64,000 nucleotides of DNA from Rhodobacter sp. (GTDB taxonomy: Bacteria > Pseudomonadota > Alphaproteobacteria > Rhodobacterales > Rhodobacteraceae), in contig JADJAB010000004.1 in NCBI GenBank assembly GCA_016704435.1, forward strand, positions 124,001 through 188,000, read 5' to 3'. Position 1 is the stretch's first letter; each line of letters starts with the position of its first letter. Below are positions 56,207 to 64,000 of this stretch, in pieces. The notes below the pieces were generated by a model. It was not told the origin of the DNA. It did no database searches and saw nothing but the letters and a program-made list of their open reading frames with translations. Position numbers and translations under genes: made by a program.

Positions 56207-57328
56207 TTAGCCTTCGGCGTCCTCGCGGCCCTTGCCCGACATGCCGAGCGCCAGCGTGGCCGCCATGAAGCGGTCCAGATCGCCGTCCAGCACACCCTGG
56301 GTGTCGCTGGTCTCGACCCCGGTGCGCAGGTCCTTCACCATCTGGTAGGGTTGCAGCACGTAGGAGCGGATCTGGTTGCCCCAGCCGGCATCGCCCTTGT
56401 TCTCATGCGCTTCCAGCACCGCCGCGCTGCGCCGGTCCAGCTCCAGCTGATAAAGCCGCGATTTCAGCGCCTGCATGGCGATGTCGCGGTTCTGGTGCTG
56501 CGATTTCAAGCTGGAGGTCACCACGATATTGGTCGGAAAGTGGGTGATCCGCACCGCCGAGTCGGTCTTGTTGACGTGCTGGCCGCCGGCGCCCGACGAC
56601 CGGTAGGTGTCGATGCGGATGTCCTTGTCCTGCACCTCGATCTCGATGTTGTCATCCACCACCGGATAGACCCAGACCGAACTGAAGGACGTATGCCGCC
56701 GCGCCGCCGAGTCATAGGGCGAGATTCGCACCAGCCGATGCACGCCGGATTCCGACTTCAGCCAGCCATAGGCGTTCTTGCCCATGATCTTGTAGCTGAC
56801 CGACCGGATGCCAGCCTCTTCGCCCGCGGTTTCGGACTGCATCTCGACCGTGTAGCCCTTTTTCTCTGCCCAGCGGACATACATCCGCGCCAGCATCGCG
56901 GCCCAGTCGCAGCTTTCGGTGCCACCGGCGCCGGCGTTGATCTCAAGGAAGGTGTCGTTGCCGTCGGCCTCGCCGTCCAGCAGCGCCTCAAGCTCTTTCT
57001 GCGCCGCCGTCTCGACCAGCACCTTCAGCGCCGCCTCGGCCTCGTCGACCACGGCCTGTTCGCCCTCGGCCTCGCCCATCTCGATCAGGCCGATACTGTC
57101 GCCCAGACCGCCGTCGATCAGCTTGTAGGCGTTCAGCGCATCCAGCAGCGACTGCCGCTCGCGCATCAGCTTTTGCGCCTTGGCGGGATCGTTCCACAGG
57201 TTCGGATCCTCGATCAGCGCGTTGAATTCCTCCAGCCGGTGCGGGGCGGTTTCCCAATCCATCCGCTGCGCCAGAAGGTTCAGCGACTTGCGGATCGCCT
57301 CCACATGACCTTGCGTTTCAGCGCGCAT
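56207..57328 (-). CDS. prfB: Peptide chain release factor 2
   Basis: RF2 ends translation at UGA and UAA. The start at 57328 (MRAETQGHVEAIRKSLN) gives 373 residues in one continuous frame, without the programmed frameshift known from E. coli prfB. The GGQ motif is in SSGAGGQHVNKTDSA. The codon-recognition tripeptide region reads ISPYDSAARRHTSF, so the third position of the usual SPF is tyrosine. Confidence 0.97.
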   Translation of the reverse strand: MRAETQGHVEAIRKSLNLLAQRMDWETAPHRLEEFNALIEDPNLWNDPAKAQKLMRERQSLLDALNAYKLIDGGLGDSIGLIEMGEAEGEQAVVDEAEAALKVLVETAAQKELEALLDGEADGNDTFLEINAGAGGTESCDWAAMLARMYVRWAEKKGYTVEMQSETAGEEAGIRSVSYKIMGKNAYGWLKSESGVHRLVRISPYDSAARRHTSFSSVWVYPVVDDNIEIEVQDKDIRIDTYRSSGAGGQHVNKTDSAVRITHFPTNIVVTSSLKSQHQNRDIAMQALKSRLYQLELDRRSAAVLEAHENKGDAGWGNQIRSYVLQPYQMVKDLRTGVETSDTQGVLDGDLDRFMAATLALGMSGKGREDAEG

Positions 57329-57415
57329 CTTGCCGTCTTTCCCGTTGTTCTTGCGGCCTGATAGCGCCCCCGTCGCGCCCCGACAAGGGCACGCAGGCGG
57401 CATGGCCGGTGCTGA

Positions 57416-59980
57416 TCAGTATAGCCCGCCCGACGAGACGGTGCCGAAGTCGGCCTTGCCGGGAATGACCTTGCTTTCGCCGGTGGCCGTGGTGACGGTC
57501 GAGCCGCCGCCGTCGGTTTCGCCATAGGCGAACAAGGGCAGGTTCTGTCCCATCTCGAAGCCGCCATCGACCAGCGCGCCCAGGCCGAAGATCGGCTCTT
57601 CGCCCTCGCGGAAATACTCGGCCACCACATGGTCTCCGCTGGCGTTGTCGGGCAGCTTGGCGCCGGTGAAACGGTCGATCTTGACGAAATAGCCGCCCGG
57701 CGGAACCTTGAACTTGGTGCCGCCGTATTTCTTGATCGCCACCCCCATGAAACGTTCGAACACCGGGCCGCAGAAGCCGCCGCCCGACACGTTGCCCAGG
57801 CTCTTGGGGGTGTCATAGCCGATGTAGCAGCCCGCCACGATGGTGCTGGAGTAACCGATGAACCAGACATCCTTGGCGTCGTTGGTGGTGCCGGTCTTGC
57901 CGGCGATCGGCACCGGCAGGTTGATGCCGCGCGCGGTGCCGCGCTGCACCACGCCCTCCAGCATCGAGGTCAGCTGATAGGCGGTGATCGCGTCCATCAC
58001 CCGCTCGCGGTTCGAGGTGACGGCCACGCCCTCGCCGCGCGGCAGGGTCGGCGCGTCGCAATTCGAACAGGCGCGCTGGTCGTGGCGATAGATGGTGCGG
58101 CCATAGCGGTCCTGCACCCGGTCGACCAGCGTCGGCTCCACCCGCTCGCCACCGTTGGCGAACATCGCATATGCCGCAACCATCTGGTAAAGCGTAGTTT
58201 CCTGCGCACCAAGGGCGTTGGCCAGATAGGGGTTCATCCGGTCATAAACGCCAAAGCGCTCGGCATATCCGGCCACCGTCTGCATGCCGATTTCCTCGGC
58301 GATACGAATGGTCATCAGGTTCCGGCTCTGCTCGACGCCGGTGCGCATCGGCGTCGGGCCGTAGTATTTGCCCGAGGCGTTCCTTGGCGTCCACAGGCCC
58401 TGCGGGGTGTTCACCTCGATCGGGGCGTCGATGATGATGGTGGCGGGGGTAAAGCCCGAATCCAGCGCCGCCGCATAGACAAAGGGCTTGAAGCTGGAGC
58501 CGGGCTGGCGCTGCGCCTGCGTGGCGCGGTTGAAGACCGAATCCTGGTAGCTGAAGCCGCCCTGCATCGCCAGCACCCGGCCGGTGTTCACGTCCATCGC
58601 CATGAAGGCGCCCTGCACTTCCGGGATCTGGCGCAGCGACCAGCGACGGAAGCTGCCGTCCTCGTCGCTGGTGACGGCGCGCACCAGCACCACATCGCCC
58701 ACCGCGACCAGATCACCCGCGACCTTTGCCTTCTTGCCCAAGCCGCCGTCGGCCAGCCGCTTGCGGGCCCAGGTCACGTCCTCGGCCGGGATGAAATGGC
58801 CGTCCTCGTCTTCCTCGACGCCCTCGATGCCGATCCGGGCCGAGCTTTCGCCCAGTTCCAGCACCACCGCCGCGTGCCAGCCGGCGATGTCACGCGGCAC
58901 GTCCACGGCGGCCAGTGCTTCGCGCCAGGCCTCTTCGCCAGCCAGCTGGTCGGCGGGAATGGTCTGGCCGGTGCCGCGCCAGACGCCGATGCCGCGATCG
59001 TATTTCTCAAGCGCGATGCGCAGGGACCGTTCGGCCGCGCGCTGCAATTCGGGGTCGATGGTGGCGCGGATGGTCAGGCCGCCGTTGTAGAATTCGTCCT
59101 CGCCGAAGTTCTTCGACAGCTGCCGTGCGATTTCCTCGGTGAAATAGCTGCGGTCGGGCAAGGCCTCGCGGTAGGACGGGTAGTCGCCGTTCAGCACCGT
59201 CTTCAGCGGCAGCGCCTTTTCCGACTCATAGGTGGCCTGGTCGATATGGCCGTTCTGCCACATCTCGCGCAGCACATAGTTGCGCCGCTCCACCGCGCGG
59301 TCATATTCCTGCACCGGCCGCAGCCCCTTGCCCGGCGATTTCGGCAGCGCCGCCAGATAGGCCGCCTCGCCGGGGGTCAACTGGTCCAGCGTCTTGTTGA
59401 AATAGGTCTGCGCCGCCGCCGCCACGCCAAAGCTGCGCTGCCCAAGGTCGATCTGGTTCAGGTACAGCTCAAGAATCCGGTCCTTGGTCAGCACCTCTTC
59501 CAGCCGGGTGGCCAGGATGATTTCCTTGATCTTGCGCTCGATCCCCTTGGTTCCCTCGCGCTCGCCCGACAGCAGGAAGTTCTTCATCACCTGCTGGGTG
59601 ATGGTCGAGGCGCCGCGCACATCCTTGCCGCGCGATTTCACCGCGTCGATCAGGGCTGCGACCATGCCCCCCGCGTCATAGCCGGAATGGGTGTAGAAGT
59701 TCTTGTCCTCGGCCGAGATGAAGGCATCCTTCACCAGATCCGGCATGTCCTCGGCCGGCACGAACAGGCGCCGCTCGCGGGCGAATTCGTCCAGGATGTT
59801 GCCTTCGCCGGAATAGATCCGGCTGATCGTCGGCGGGGCGTATTGGGCCAGGCTTTCATGGCTGGGCAGGCCGCGCGAATACATCCAGAAGATCGCGCCA
59901 ATGGTCAGGGCGCCAAAAAAGGCCCCCAGCGTGATCGCTGTGAAGATGGCTCCGAAGAACGAGCCGATGAATCGCAGCAC
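57416..59980 (-). CDS. mrcA: Penicillin-binding protein 1A
   Basis: A bifunctional class A PBP of 854 residues. After a cytoplasmic start and membrane helix (about 5-35), the glycosyltransferase domain has EDKNFYTHSGYD and ASTITQQVMKN near 90-125. A PBP1a-type OB insert follows, then the transpeptidase with Ser in GSSFKPF, SRN in EQSRNLM, and KTGTTN. It builds and cross-links peptidoglycan in the periplasm. GTG at 59980 or GTG at 59986 may be the start; GGGG spacing slightly favours 59980. Confidence 0.96.
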   Translation of the reverse strand: MLRFIGSFFGAIFTAITLGAFFGALTIGAIFWMYSRGLPSHESLAQYAPPTISRIYSGEGNILDEFARERRLFVPAEDMPDLVKDAFISAEDKNFYTHSGYDAGGMVAALIDAVKSRGKDVRGASTITQQVMKNFLLSGEREGTKGIERKIKEIILATRLEEVLTKDRILELYLNQIDLGQRSFGVAAAAQTYFNKTLDQLTPGEAAYLAALPKSPGKGLRPVQEYDRAVERRNYVLREMWQNGHIDQATYESEKALPLKTVLNGDYPSYREALPDRSYFTEEIARQLSKNFGEDEFYNGGLTIRATIDPELQRAAERSLRIALEKYDRGIGVWRGTGQTIPADQLAGEEAWREALAAVDVPRDIAGWHAAVVLELGESSARIGIEGVEEDEDGHFIPAEDVTWARKRLADGGLGKKAKVAGDLVAVGDVVLVRAVTSDEDGSFRRWSLRQIPEVQGAFMAMDVNTGRVLAMQGGFSYQDSVFNRATQAQRQPGSSFKPFVYAAALDSGFTPATIIIDAPIEVNTPQGLWTPRNASGKYYGPTPMRTGVEQSRNLMTIRIAEEIGMQTVAGYAERFGVYDRMNPYLANALGAQETTLYQMVAAYAMFANGGERVEPTLVDRVQDRYGRTIYRHDQRACSNCDAPTLPRGEGVAVTSNRERVMDAITAYQLTSMLEGVVQRGTARGINLPVPIAGKTGTTNDAKDVWFIGYSSTIVAGCYIGYDTPKSLGNVSGGGFCGPVFERFMGVAIKKYGGTKFKVPPGGYFVKIDRFTGAKLPDNASGDHVVAEYFREGEEPIFGLGALVDGGFEMGQNLPLFAYGETDGGGSTVTTATGESKVIPGKADFGTVSSGGLY

Positions 59981-60072
59981 GCGCACCCCCTGCTTTGGCG
60001 CTTTCCCTATATCAGACGCCGGGCGCCGTCAAAACCTTGGGCTCCTTTCCGCCCTGCCCCGGCGAAGCGGCG

Positions 60073-61281
60073 CTAATTGTCCTTCACCGCCCGGATGGCG
60101 GCGTCTTCCTCGTCCCAGGCGGCCAGGCCGGCGACCAGCGCCGCCACCATCTTCGCCCGCCAGTCGGCATCGCCCAGCCGCTTCAGATCGCGAGACGAGG
60201 ACAAAAAGCCGACCTCCAGCAGGACCGAGGGGATATCGGGCGATTTCAGCACCGAAAAACCCGCCTGCTGGCGCGGATGGCGGTGCATCCGCAGTTTCGC
60301 GTCCTTGATCGCGCCCTCCAGCGCCGTTGCCAGCCGGTCGGTGCGCGGCAGCGTCTCGGTGCGCGCCATGTCCATCAGGATCGTCACCACCAGTTCATCC
60401 TGGCCGGAAAGGTCGAGGCCCGCCAGCAGGTCGTCGCGGTCGTGGCGCTCGGCCAGCGCCTGGGCCGCCTCGTCCGTCGCATCGTCCGACAGGGTGTAGA
60501 TCGTCGCGCCCTGAGCCTCGCCCTCGGCCAGGGCATCGGCGTGCAGCGACAGGAAGACCGAGGCCCCGGCGGCCCGCGCGACGGATATCCTCGTCTCCAG
60601 CGGCACAAAAACATCGTCGTCGCGCGTCATCACCACCGAAAAGCGGCCATCACGGACCAGCGCCTCCTTCAATTCGCGCGCGAAGATCAGCATCAGCGCG
60701 GCCTCGGTCTGGTCGCCATTCTCGGCGCCGGGGTCGATGCCGCCATGGCCGGGATCCAGCACCACCACCACCGCGCCGGTTCCCTGCACCGGAGCGGGCG
60801 GCAGGTCGGCCGGTTTCGGCAGGGCCCAGTCGGCGGGCTCCGGCAGCGCGGCGGCGGCGGCAAATTCGGATTGCGGCGCCGGCGAAAGCTTCAGCCGGAT
60901 CATCGCCCCACCGGCGCCGGTCTGCATTTCCGACGAGGCCACCAGATAGGGCCCGGCCAGTTCCAGCACCAGCCGCGACCAGCCGGCCCGAAACACACCG
61001 GCGCGCGCATCCACCACCTGCGGCGCCGCCCGCGCGACCTTGTCGAGCCCCGCCCAATCCACCTCGCGCACGTCCAGCACCAGCCGGGGCGGGCCGTCCA
61101 GCACCCGCACCCGCCAGGGCACCGGCTGGCTGATCGCCAGTTCTACCGCCAGGCCCTGCGCATCCGCGGCAATCCGGCTGTCGGCCGCGTTCAGCCGCGC
61201 CAGCGCCGACAGCTCTTGTGCCATCGCCACTGTGCCGCACAGCGCCCAGATCACCAAGGCTGTCGCCAGAACCGCCCGCAT
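60073..61281 (-). CDS. N-acetylmuramoyl-L-alanine amidase with AMIN domain
   Basis: The start at 61281 gives 402 residues with a signal peptide ending in VAMA near residue 21, an AMIN domain (about 30-120) that targets septal peptidoglycan, a proline-rich linker, and an Amidase_3 domain. Zinc ligands are seen in LDPGHGGIDPG, a glutamate in the QTEAAL helix, and LSLHADA. The catalytic glutamate fits VLLEVGFLSS. It releases stem peptides during cell separation. PBP1A starts 93 bases from its stop on the same strand. Confidence 0.95.
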   Translation of the reverse strand: MRAVLATALVIWALCGTVAMAQELSALARLNAADSRIAADAQGLAVELAISQPVPWRVRVLDGPPRLVLDVREVDWAGLDKVARAAPQVVDARAGVFRAGWSRLVLELAGPYLVASSEMQTGAGGAMIRLKLSPAPQSEFAAAAALPEPADWALPKPADLPPAPVQGTGAVVVVLDPGHGGIDPGAENGDQTEAALMLIFARELKEALVRDGRFSVVMTRDDDVFVPLETRISVARAAGASVFLSLHADALAEGEAQGATIYTLSDDATDEAAQALAERHDRDDLLAGLDLSGQDELVVTILMDMARTETLPRTDRLATALEGAIKDAKLRMHRHPRQQAGFSVLKSPDIPSVLLEVGFLSSSRDLKRLGDADWRAKMVAALVAGLAAWDEEDAAIRAVKDN

Positions 61282-61338
61282 TGCCCCAACCGATCTTGTT
61301 TTGCCGCAATTATCGGGGCGGGACAGCAAAAAGTCCAT

Positions 61339-62490
61339 TCACCTTCCCGCCATGAATTCGGCCAGCCGCCGCAACCCCTCGGCGATGTCGGCGGTGCTGC
61401 CGGCATAGGAAAACCGCAAGCTCCGCCGCCCGCGCTGCGGGTCGAAATCCAGCCCCGGCGTCACCGCGACGCCTGCCTTGTCCAGAATCTCAGCCGCAAG
61501 GTGAAGACTGTCGTCGCTCAGATCCGAGACATCGGCATAGACATAGAAGGCACCATCGGGTGGCGCGATCCGGGTGAAGCCCGCCTTCGGCAGGCCTTCC
61601 AGCATCATCTGCCGGTTGGCGGCATAGACGGCCCGGTTCGCCTCCAGCTCTTCGGTGCAGTCCAGCGCGGCAAGAGCGGCGATCTGGCTGGCATGCGGCG
61701 GGCAGATGAACAGGTTCTGCGCCAGCCGCTCGATCCGGCGCACCTGATCCTCGGGCACCACCATCCAGCCCACCCGCCAGCCGGTCATGCTGAAATACTT
61801 GGAAAAGCTGTTGATCACCCAGGCCTGTTGCGAAATCTCCAGCGCGCTGACGGCGCGGTCAGCGTAGTGCAGCCCGTGATAGATCTCGTCCGAGATGAAG
61901 GCCACGCCGCGCGCCTCGGCCCAATGGATCAGCCGCGCCAGCGCGTCGCGGGGCAGCATGGTGCCGGTCGGATTGCCCGGGCTGGCAACGATCAGGCCCT
62001 TGGCCTCGACCCCTGCCAGATCTTCGGGCGTGGGCTGCAAGCGGTTTTCGACCCGCGCCGGAATGCCCACCGGCGTCAGCGACAGCGCCCGCAGGATCTG
62101 GCGGTAGCTGGGGTAACCCGGTTCTCCCAGCGCGACCCGGTCGCCGGCATCGAAAAGTGCGGTGAAGGCCAAGAGGAAGGCGCCCGACGAGCCGGTGGTC
62201 ACGATCACCCGGCCCGGATCCAGGTCGACGCCATACCAGCGCCGGTAAAGCCCGGCTATGCCTGCCCGCAATTCCGGCAGACCCAGCGCCACGGTATAGC
62301 CCAAAGGCCGGTCCAGCCCCGCCCGCAAAGCGGCCAGCGCGCCCGCCGGCGCCGGCGTCGAGGGCTGGCCGATCTCCATGTGGATGATACGGCGGCCAGC
62401 GGCTTCGGCCGCGCGGGCGCGTTCCATCACGTCCATCACAATGAAGGGATCGACATTGCCCCGCCGCGATCCCCGACTTGCACTTGCCAT
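61339..62490 (-). CDS. Class I/II PLP-dependent aminotransferase
   Basis: The start at 62490 (MASASRGSRRGNVDPFIVMDVM) gives 383 residues. Fold type I features include HMEIGQPS at the N terminus, ASPGNPTG near 180, DEIYHGL near 210, the PLP lysine in NSFSKYFSMTGWRVGW near 240, and the arginine in RSLRFSYAG. It transfers amino groups between an amino acid and a 2-oxo acid; the substrate is not decided. AAGGGG lies upstream. It is divergent from the DsbA-family gene. Confidence 0.94.
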   Translation of the reverse strand: MASASRGSRRGNVDPFIVMDVMERARAAEAAGRRIIHMEIGQPSTPAPAGALAALRAGLDRPLGYTVALGLPELRAGIAGLYRRWYGVDLDPGRVIVTTGSSGAFLLAFTALFDAGDRVALGEPGYPSYRQILRALSLTPVGIPARVENRLQPTPEDLAGVEAKGLIVASPGNPTGTMLPRDALARLIHWAEARGVAFISDEIYHGLHYADRAVSALEISQQAWVINSFSKYFSMTGWRVGWMVVPEDQVRRIERLAQNLFICPPHASQIAALAALDCTEELEANRAVYAANRQMMLEGLPKAGFTRIAPPDGAFYVYADVSDLSDDSLHLAAEILDKAGVAVTPGLDFDPQRGRRSLRFSYAGSTADIAEGLRRLAEFMAGR

Positions 62491-62563
62491 GCCGCGCCCC
62501 TTAAGGTTCCCGCGCCCAACTGGCCCGCTTGCCGGGACCGGGTCAACCCGCAAAGGAAGCCGC

Positions 62564-63322
62564 ATGCGTCTCGCCCTTACCCTCGCCGCCGCCGCCGCAA
62601 CTGCCGCCCTGACCGCCACCACCGCTTTCGCCGGAGGCCTGGGCGAGATGACCGATGCCGAGCGCGCGGCCTTTCGCGAAGAGGTGAAGGCCTATCTTCT
62701 GGACAACCCCGAAGTGATCGTCGAGGCGATGACCGCGTTGCAGAACCGCGAGGACGAGGCCGCCTACCAGCGCGACATCGACATGCTGCAGGCCAATGCC
62801 GACATCATCTTCAACAGCCCGGCGGACTGGGTCGGCGGCAACCCGCAGGGCGACATCACGGTCGTCGAGTTCATGGATTACCGCTGCGGCTATTGCCGCA
62901 AGGCCTATGAAGAGGTCGAGGAACTGGTGAAATCCGACGGCAACATCCGCTTCGTGCTGAAGGAGTTCCCGATCCTGGGCGAGCAATCGCTCTGGTCGTC
63001 GCAATTCGCCATCGCGGTGCGGATGCTGTACGGCGACGACGCCTACAAGGCCGCGCATGACGCGCTGGTGACGCTGCGCGGCGATGCCACGCCGGAAACT
63101 CTGGCCAAGCTGGCGGCGGAATTGGGGCATGATCCGGCGGCGGTCGCGGCCAAGATGGGTTCGGACGAGGTCAAGGCGGTGATCACCGCCAACCACGAAC
63201 TTGCGACGCTGATGGAGATCAACGGCACGCCGACCTTCGTGATCGACCAGACCATGGTGCGCGGCTACGTGCCGCTGGACGGGATGCAGCAGATCGTCGA
63301 CGGCCAGCGCAACGACGGCTGA
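62564..63322 (+). CDS. Periplasmic DsbA-family thiol:disulfide oxidoreductase
   Basis: The 252-residue protein has a signal peptide ending in TAFA near residue 23, a helical N-terminal region (24-85), and a thioredoxin fold with CGYC at Cys108 and Cys111. The cis-proline is in GTPTFVI. It resembles Com1/ScsC/BdbD-type proteins that oxidise or isomerise disulfides in the periplasm. AAGGAAG precedes the ATG. Confidence 0.95.
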   Translation: MRLALTLAAAAATAALTATTAFAGGLGEMTDAERAAFREEVKAYLLDNPEVIVEAMTALQNREDEAAYQRDIDMLQANADIIFNSPADWVGGNPQGDITVVEFMDYRCGYCRKAYEEVEELVKSDGNIRFVLKEFPILGEQSLWSSQFAIAVRMLYGDDAYKAAHDALVTLRGDATPETLAKLAAELGHDPAAVAAKMGSDEVKAVITANHELATLMEINGTPTFVIDQTMVRGYVPLDGMQQIVDGQRNDG

Positions 63323-63355
63323 GGGCGCCAAGACCCCTACTCAAGGATCTTGCAG

Positions 63356-63371
63356 ATTTCTTCGAAGAAAT
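63356..63371. repeat. Palindrome between convergent genes
   Basis: ATTTCTTCGAAGAAAT is a perfect 16-base palindrome between the DsbA-family and ispG stops. It could form a weak bidirectional hairpin. Confidence 0.45.
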
Positions 63372-63378
63372 TTGGCCC

Positions 63379-64000
63379 CTACTCTGCCGCCTTCGCCTCT
63401 TCCGCCGCGATCTCGGTGGCCTTTGCTTCGACCAGTTCGACGATATGGTCGATCATCCGGTCGTTGGTCAGCCTGTGGTCCTGCTTGCCCGCCAGATAGA
63501 CCATGCCCTTGCCTGCCCCGCCGCCGGTAAAGCCGATGTCGGTCATCAAGGCCTCTCCCGGACCGTTCACCACGCAACCGATGATCGACAGGCTCATCGG
63601 CGTCTTGATGTGTTCCAGCCGCTTTTCCAGCGCCTCGACCGTCTTGATCACGTCGAACCCCTGCCGCGCGCAACTGGGGCAGGAAATGATCTGCACCCCG
63701 CGCGTCCGCAGGCCGAGGCTTTTCAGGATTTCGTAGCCGACCTTCACCTCTTCCACCGGATCGGCGCTTAGGCTGACCCGGATGGTGTCGCCGATGCCGG
63801 ACCACAAGAGCGAGCCCAGCCCCACCGCCGATTTCACGGTGCCCGCCGTCAGCCCGCCCGCTTCGGTGATGCCCAGATGGATCGGCGCATCGGTCTGGGC
63901 CGCCAGCTGCTGATATGCCGCCGCCGCAAGGAACACATCCGACGCCTTGCAGCTGATCTTGAATTCGTGAAAGTCGTTGTCCTGCAGCAGCTTGATGTGG
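63379..64000 (-). CDS. ispG: 4-hydroxy-3-methylbut-2-enyl-diphosphate synthase, C-terminal part
   Basis: The gene continues beyond position 64000; about 207 codons are inside. It is the reductive ring-opening enzyme of the MEP isoprenoid pathway. The [4Fe-4S] ligands are visible in ISCPSCARQGFD and GCVVNGPGEA, and the preceding barrel has HLGITEAGG. An acidic, alanine-rich tail ends the protein. Confidence 0.96.
   Translation of the reverse strand, partial: HIKLLQDNDFHEFKISCKASDVFLAAAAYQQLAAQTDAPIHLGITEAGGLTAGTVKSAVGLGSLLWSGIGDTIRVSLSADPVEEVKVGYEILKSLGLRTRGVQIISCPSCARQGFDVIKTVEALEKRLEHIKTPMSLSIIGCVVNGPGEALMTDIGFTGGGAGKGMVYLAGKQDHRLTNDRMIDHIVELVEAKATEIAAEEAKAAE

Noticed and set aside
57250..57328. 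Programmed frameshift in prfB
   Set aside because: The gene reads through in one frame from a normal start; no early UGA is present.
57629..60076. A long open frame opposite the PBP1A gene
   Set aside because: Same antisense effect of high GC; composition is non-protein-like and PBP1A motifs are intact on the minus strand.
59995..62910. A 971-codon plus-strand frame across the amidase and aminotransferase genes
   Set aside because: It crosses three real genes, has low-complexity Arg/His/Gln composition and no ribosome site.

Overview
The window is a gap-free, GC-rich chromosomal segment from an alphaproteobacterium. It is most likely a member of the Rhodobacteraceae/Paracoccaceae. This rests on the Rhodobacterales-type suf operon with an Rrf2/IscR regulator lacking the usual cysteine triad, a LexA box of the GTTC-N7-GTTC type, a protein of the family called 'component of SufBCD complex', and many family-level matches. 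I see no rRNA, insertion sequence, prophage, integrase or CRISPR array. There is one tRNA gene, tRNA-Arg(CCG). About 60 genes are packed tightly, many with ATGA or TGATG overlaps.

Layout. 0-12.5 kb: a partial penicillin acylase, a hydroxyisobutyrate-dehydrogenase-like enzyme, a SYLF lipoprotein, a secreted glycoside-hydrolase-like protein coupled to hemB, a small membrane protein, mfd, then an operon of acyl-CoA synthetase, FrnE-like DsbA protein and drug-efflux MFS. 12.5-21 kb: an entericidin-like peptide, a YejA-type solute-binding protein, a candidate small RNA, a 3-hydroxybutyrate dehydrogenase missing its catalytic core and coupled to a patatin lipase, a DUF502 protein, psuK-psuG, and rpsB-tsf. 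21-25 kb: a LuxR-type regulator divergent from an FAD oxidoreductase, then an ArsR regulator with an ArsP-like permease. 25-34 kb: tRNA-Arg and the suf operon (iscR, cysteine desulfurase, sufB, membrane protein, methyltransferase-like protein, sufC, sufD, YIP1 protein, sufS). 34-45 kb: hydrolase/HD proteins, icd, typA, uvrA, rhodanese, MFS, methyltransferase, lpdA. 45-64 kb: DUF924, MFS, queA, an AsmA/YhdP-like protein, bcp, DUF455, an M23 peptidase with bactofilin, DUF2189, prfB, PBP1A, amidase, aminotransferase, a DsbA-family protein, and a partial ispG.

How the genes work together. The strongest functional module is Fe-S cluster assembly, under a promoter whose -10 overlaps a perfect inverted repeat. 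A second theme is the cell envelope: PBP1A, amidase, M23 peptidase plus bactofilin, and an AsmA-like protein. Translation and information genes (rpsB, tsf, prfB, queA, typA, mfd, uvrA) are scattered between them.

Quality warning. Seven otherwise well conserved genes are broken by ten single-base indels, nearly all in or beside short homopolymer runs: hemB, the alpha/beta hydrolase, an MFS gene, queA (three), the AsmA-like gene (two), DUF455 and the M23 peptidase. Seven of the ten lie between 47.6 and 54.3 kb. Because hemB is normally essential, most are probably consensus errors. The roughly 70-codon in-frame loss in the hydroxybutyrate dehydrogenase is a different kind of event. The best candidates for something undescribed are the small RNA at about 14.64-14.72 kb, the perfect inverted repeat inside the suf operon at 30.62 kb, and the inverted repeat upstream of the rhodanese gene.
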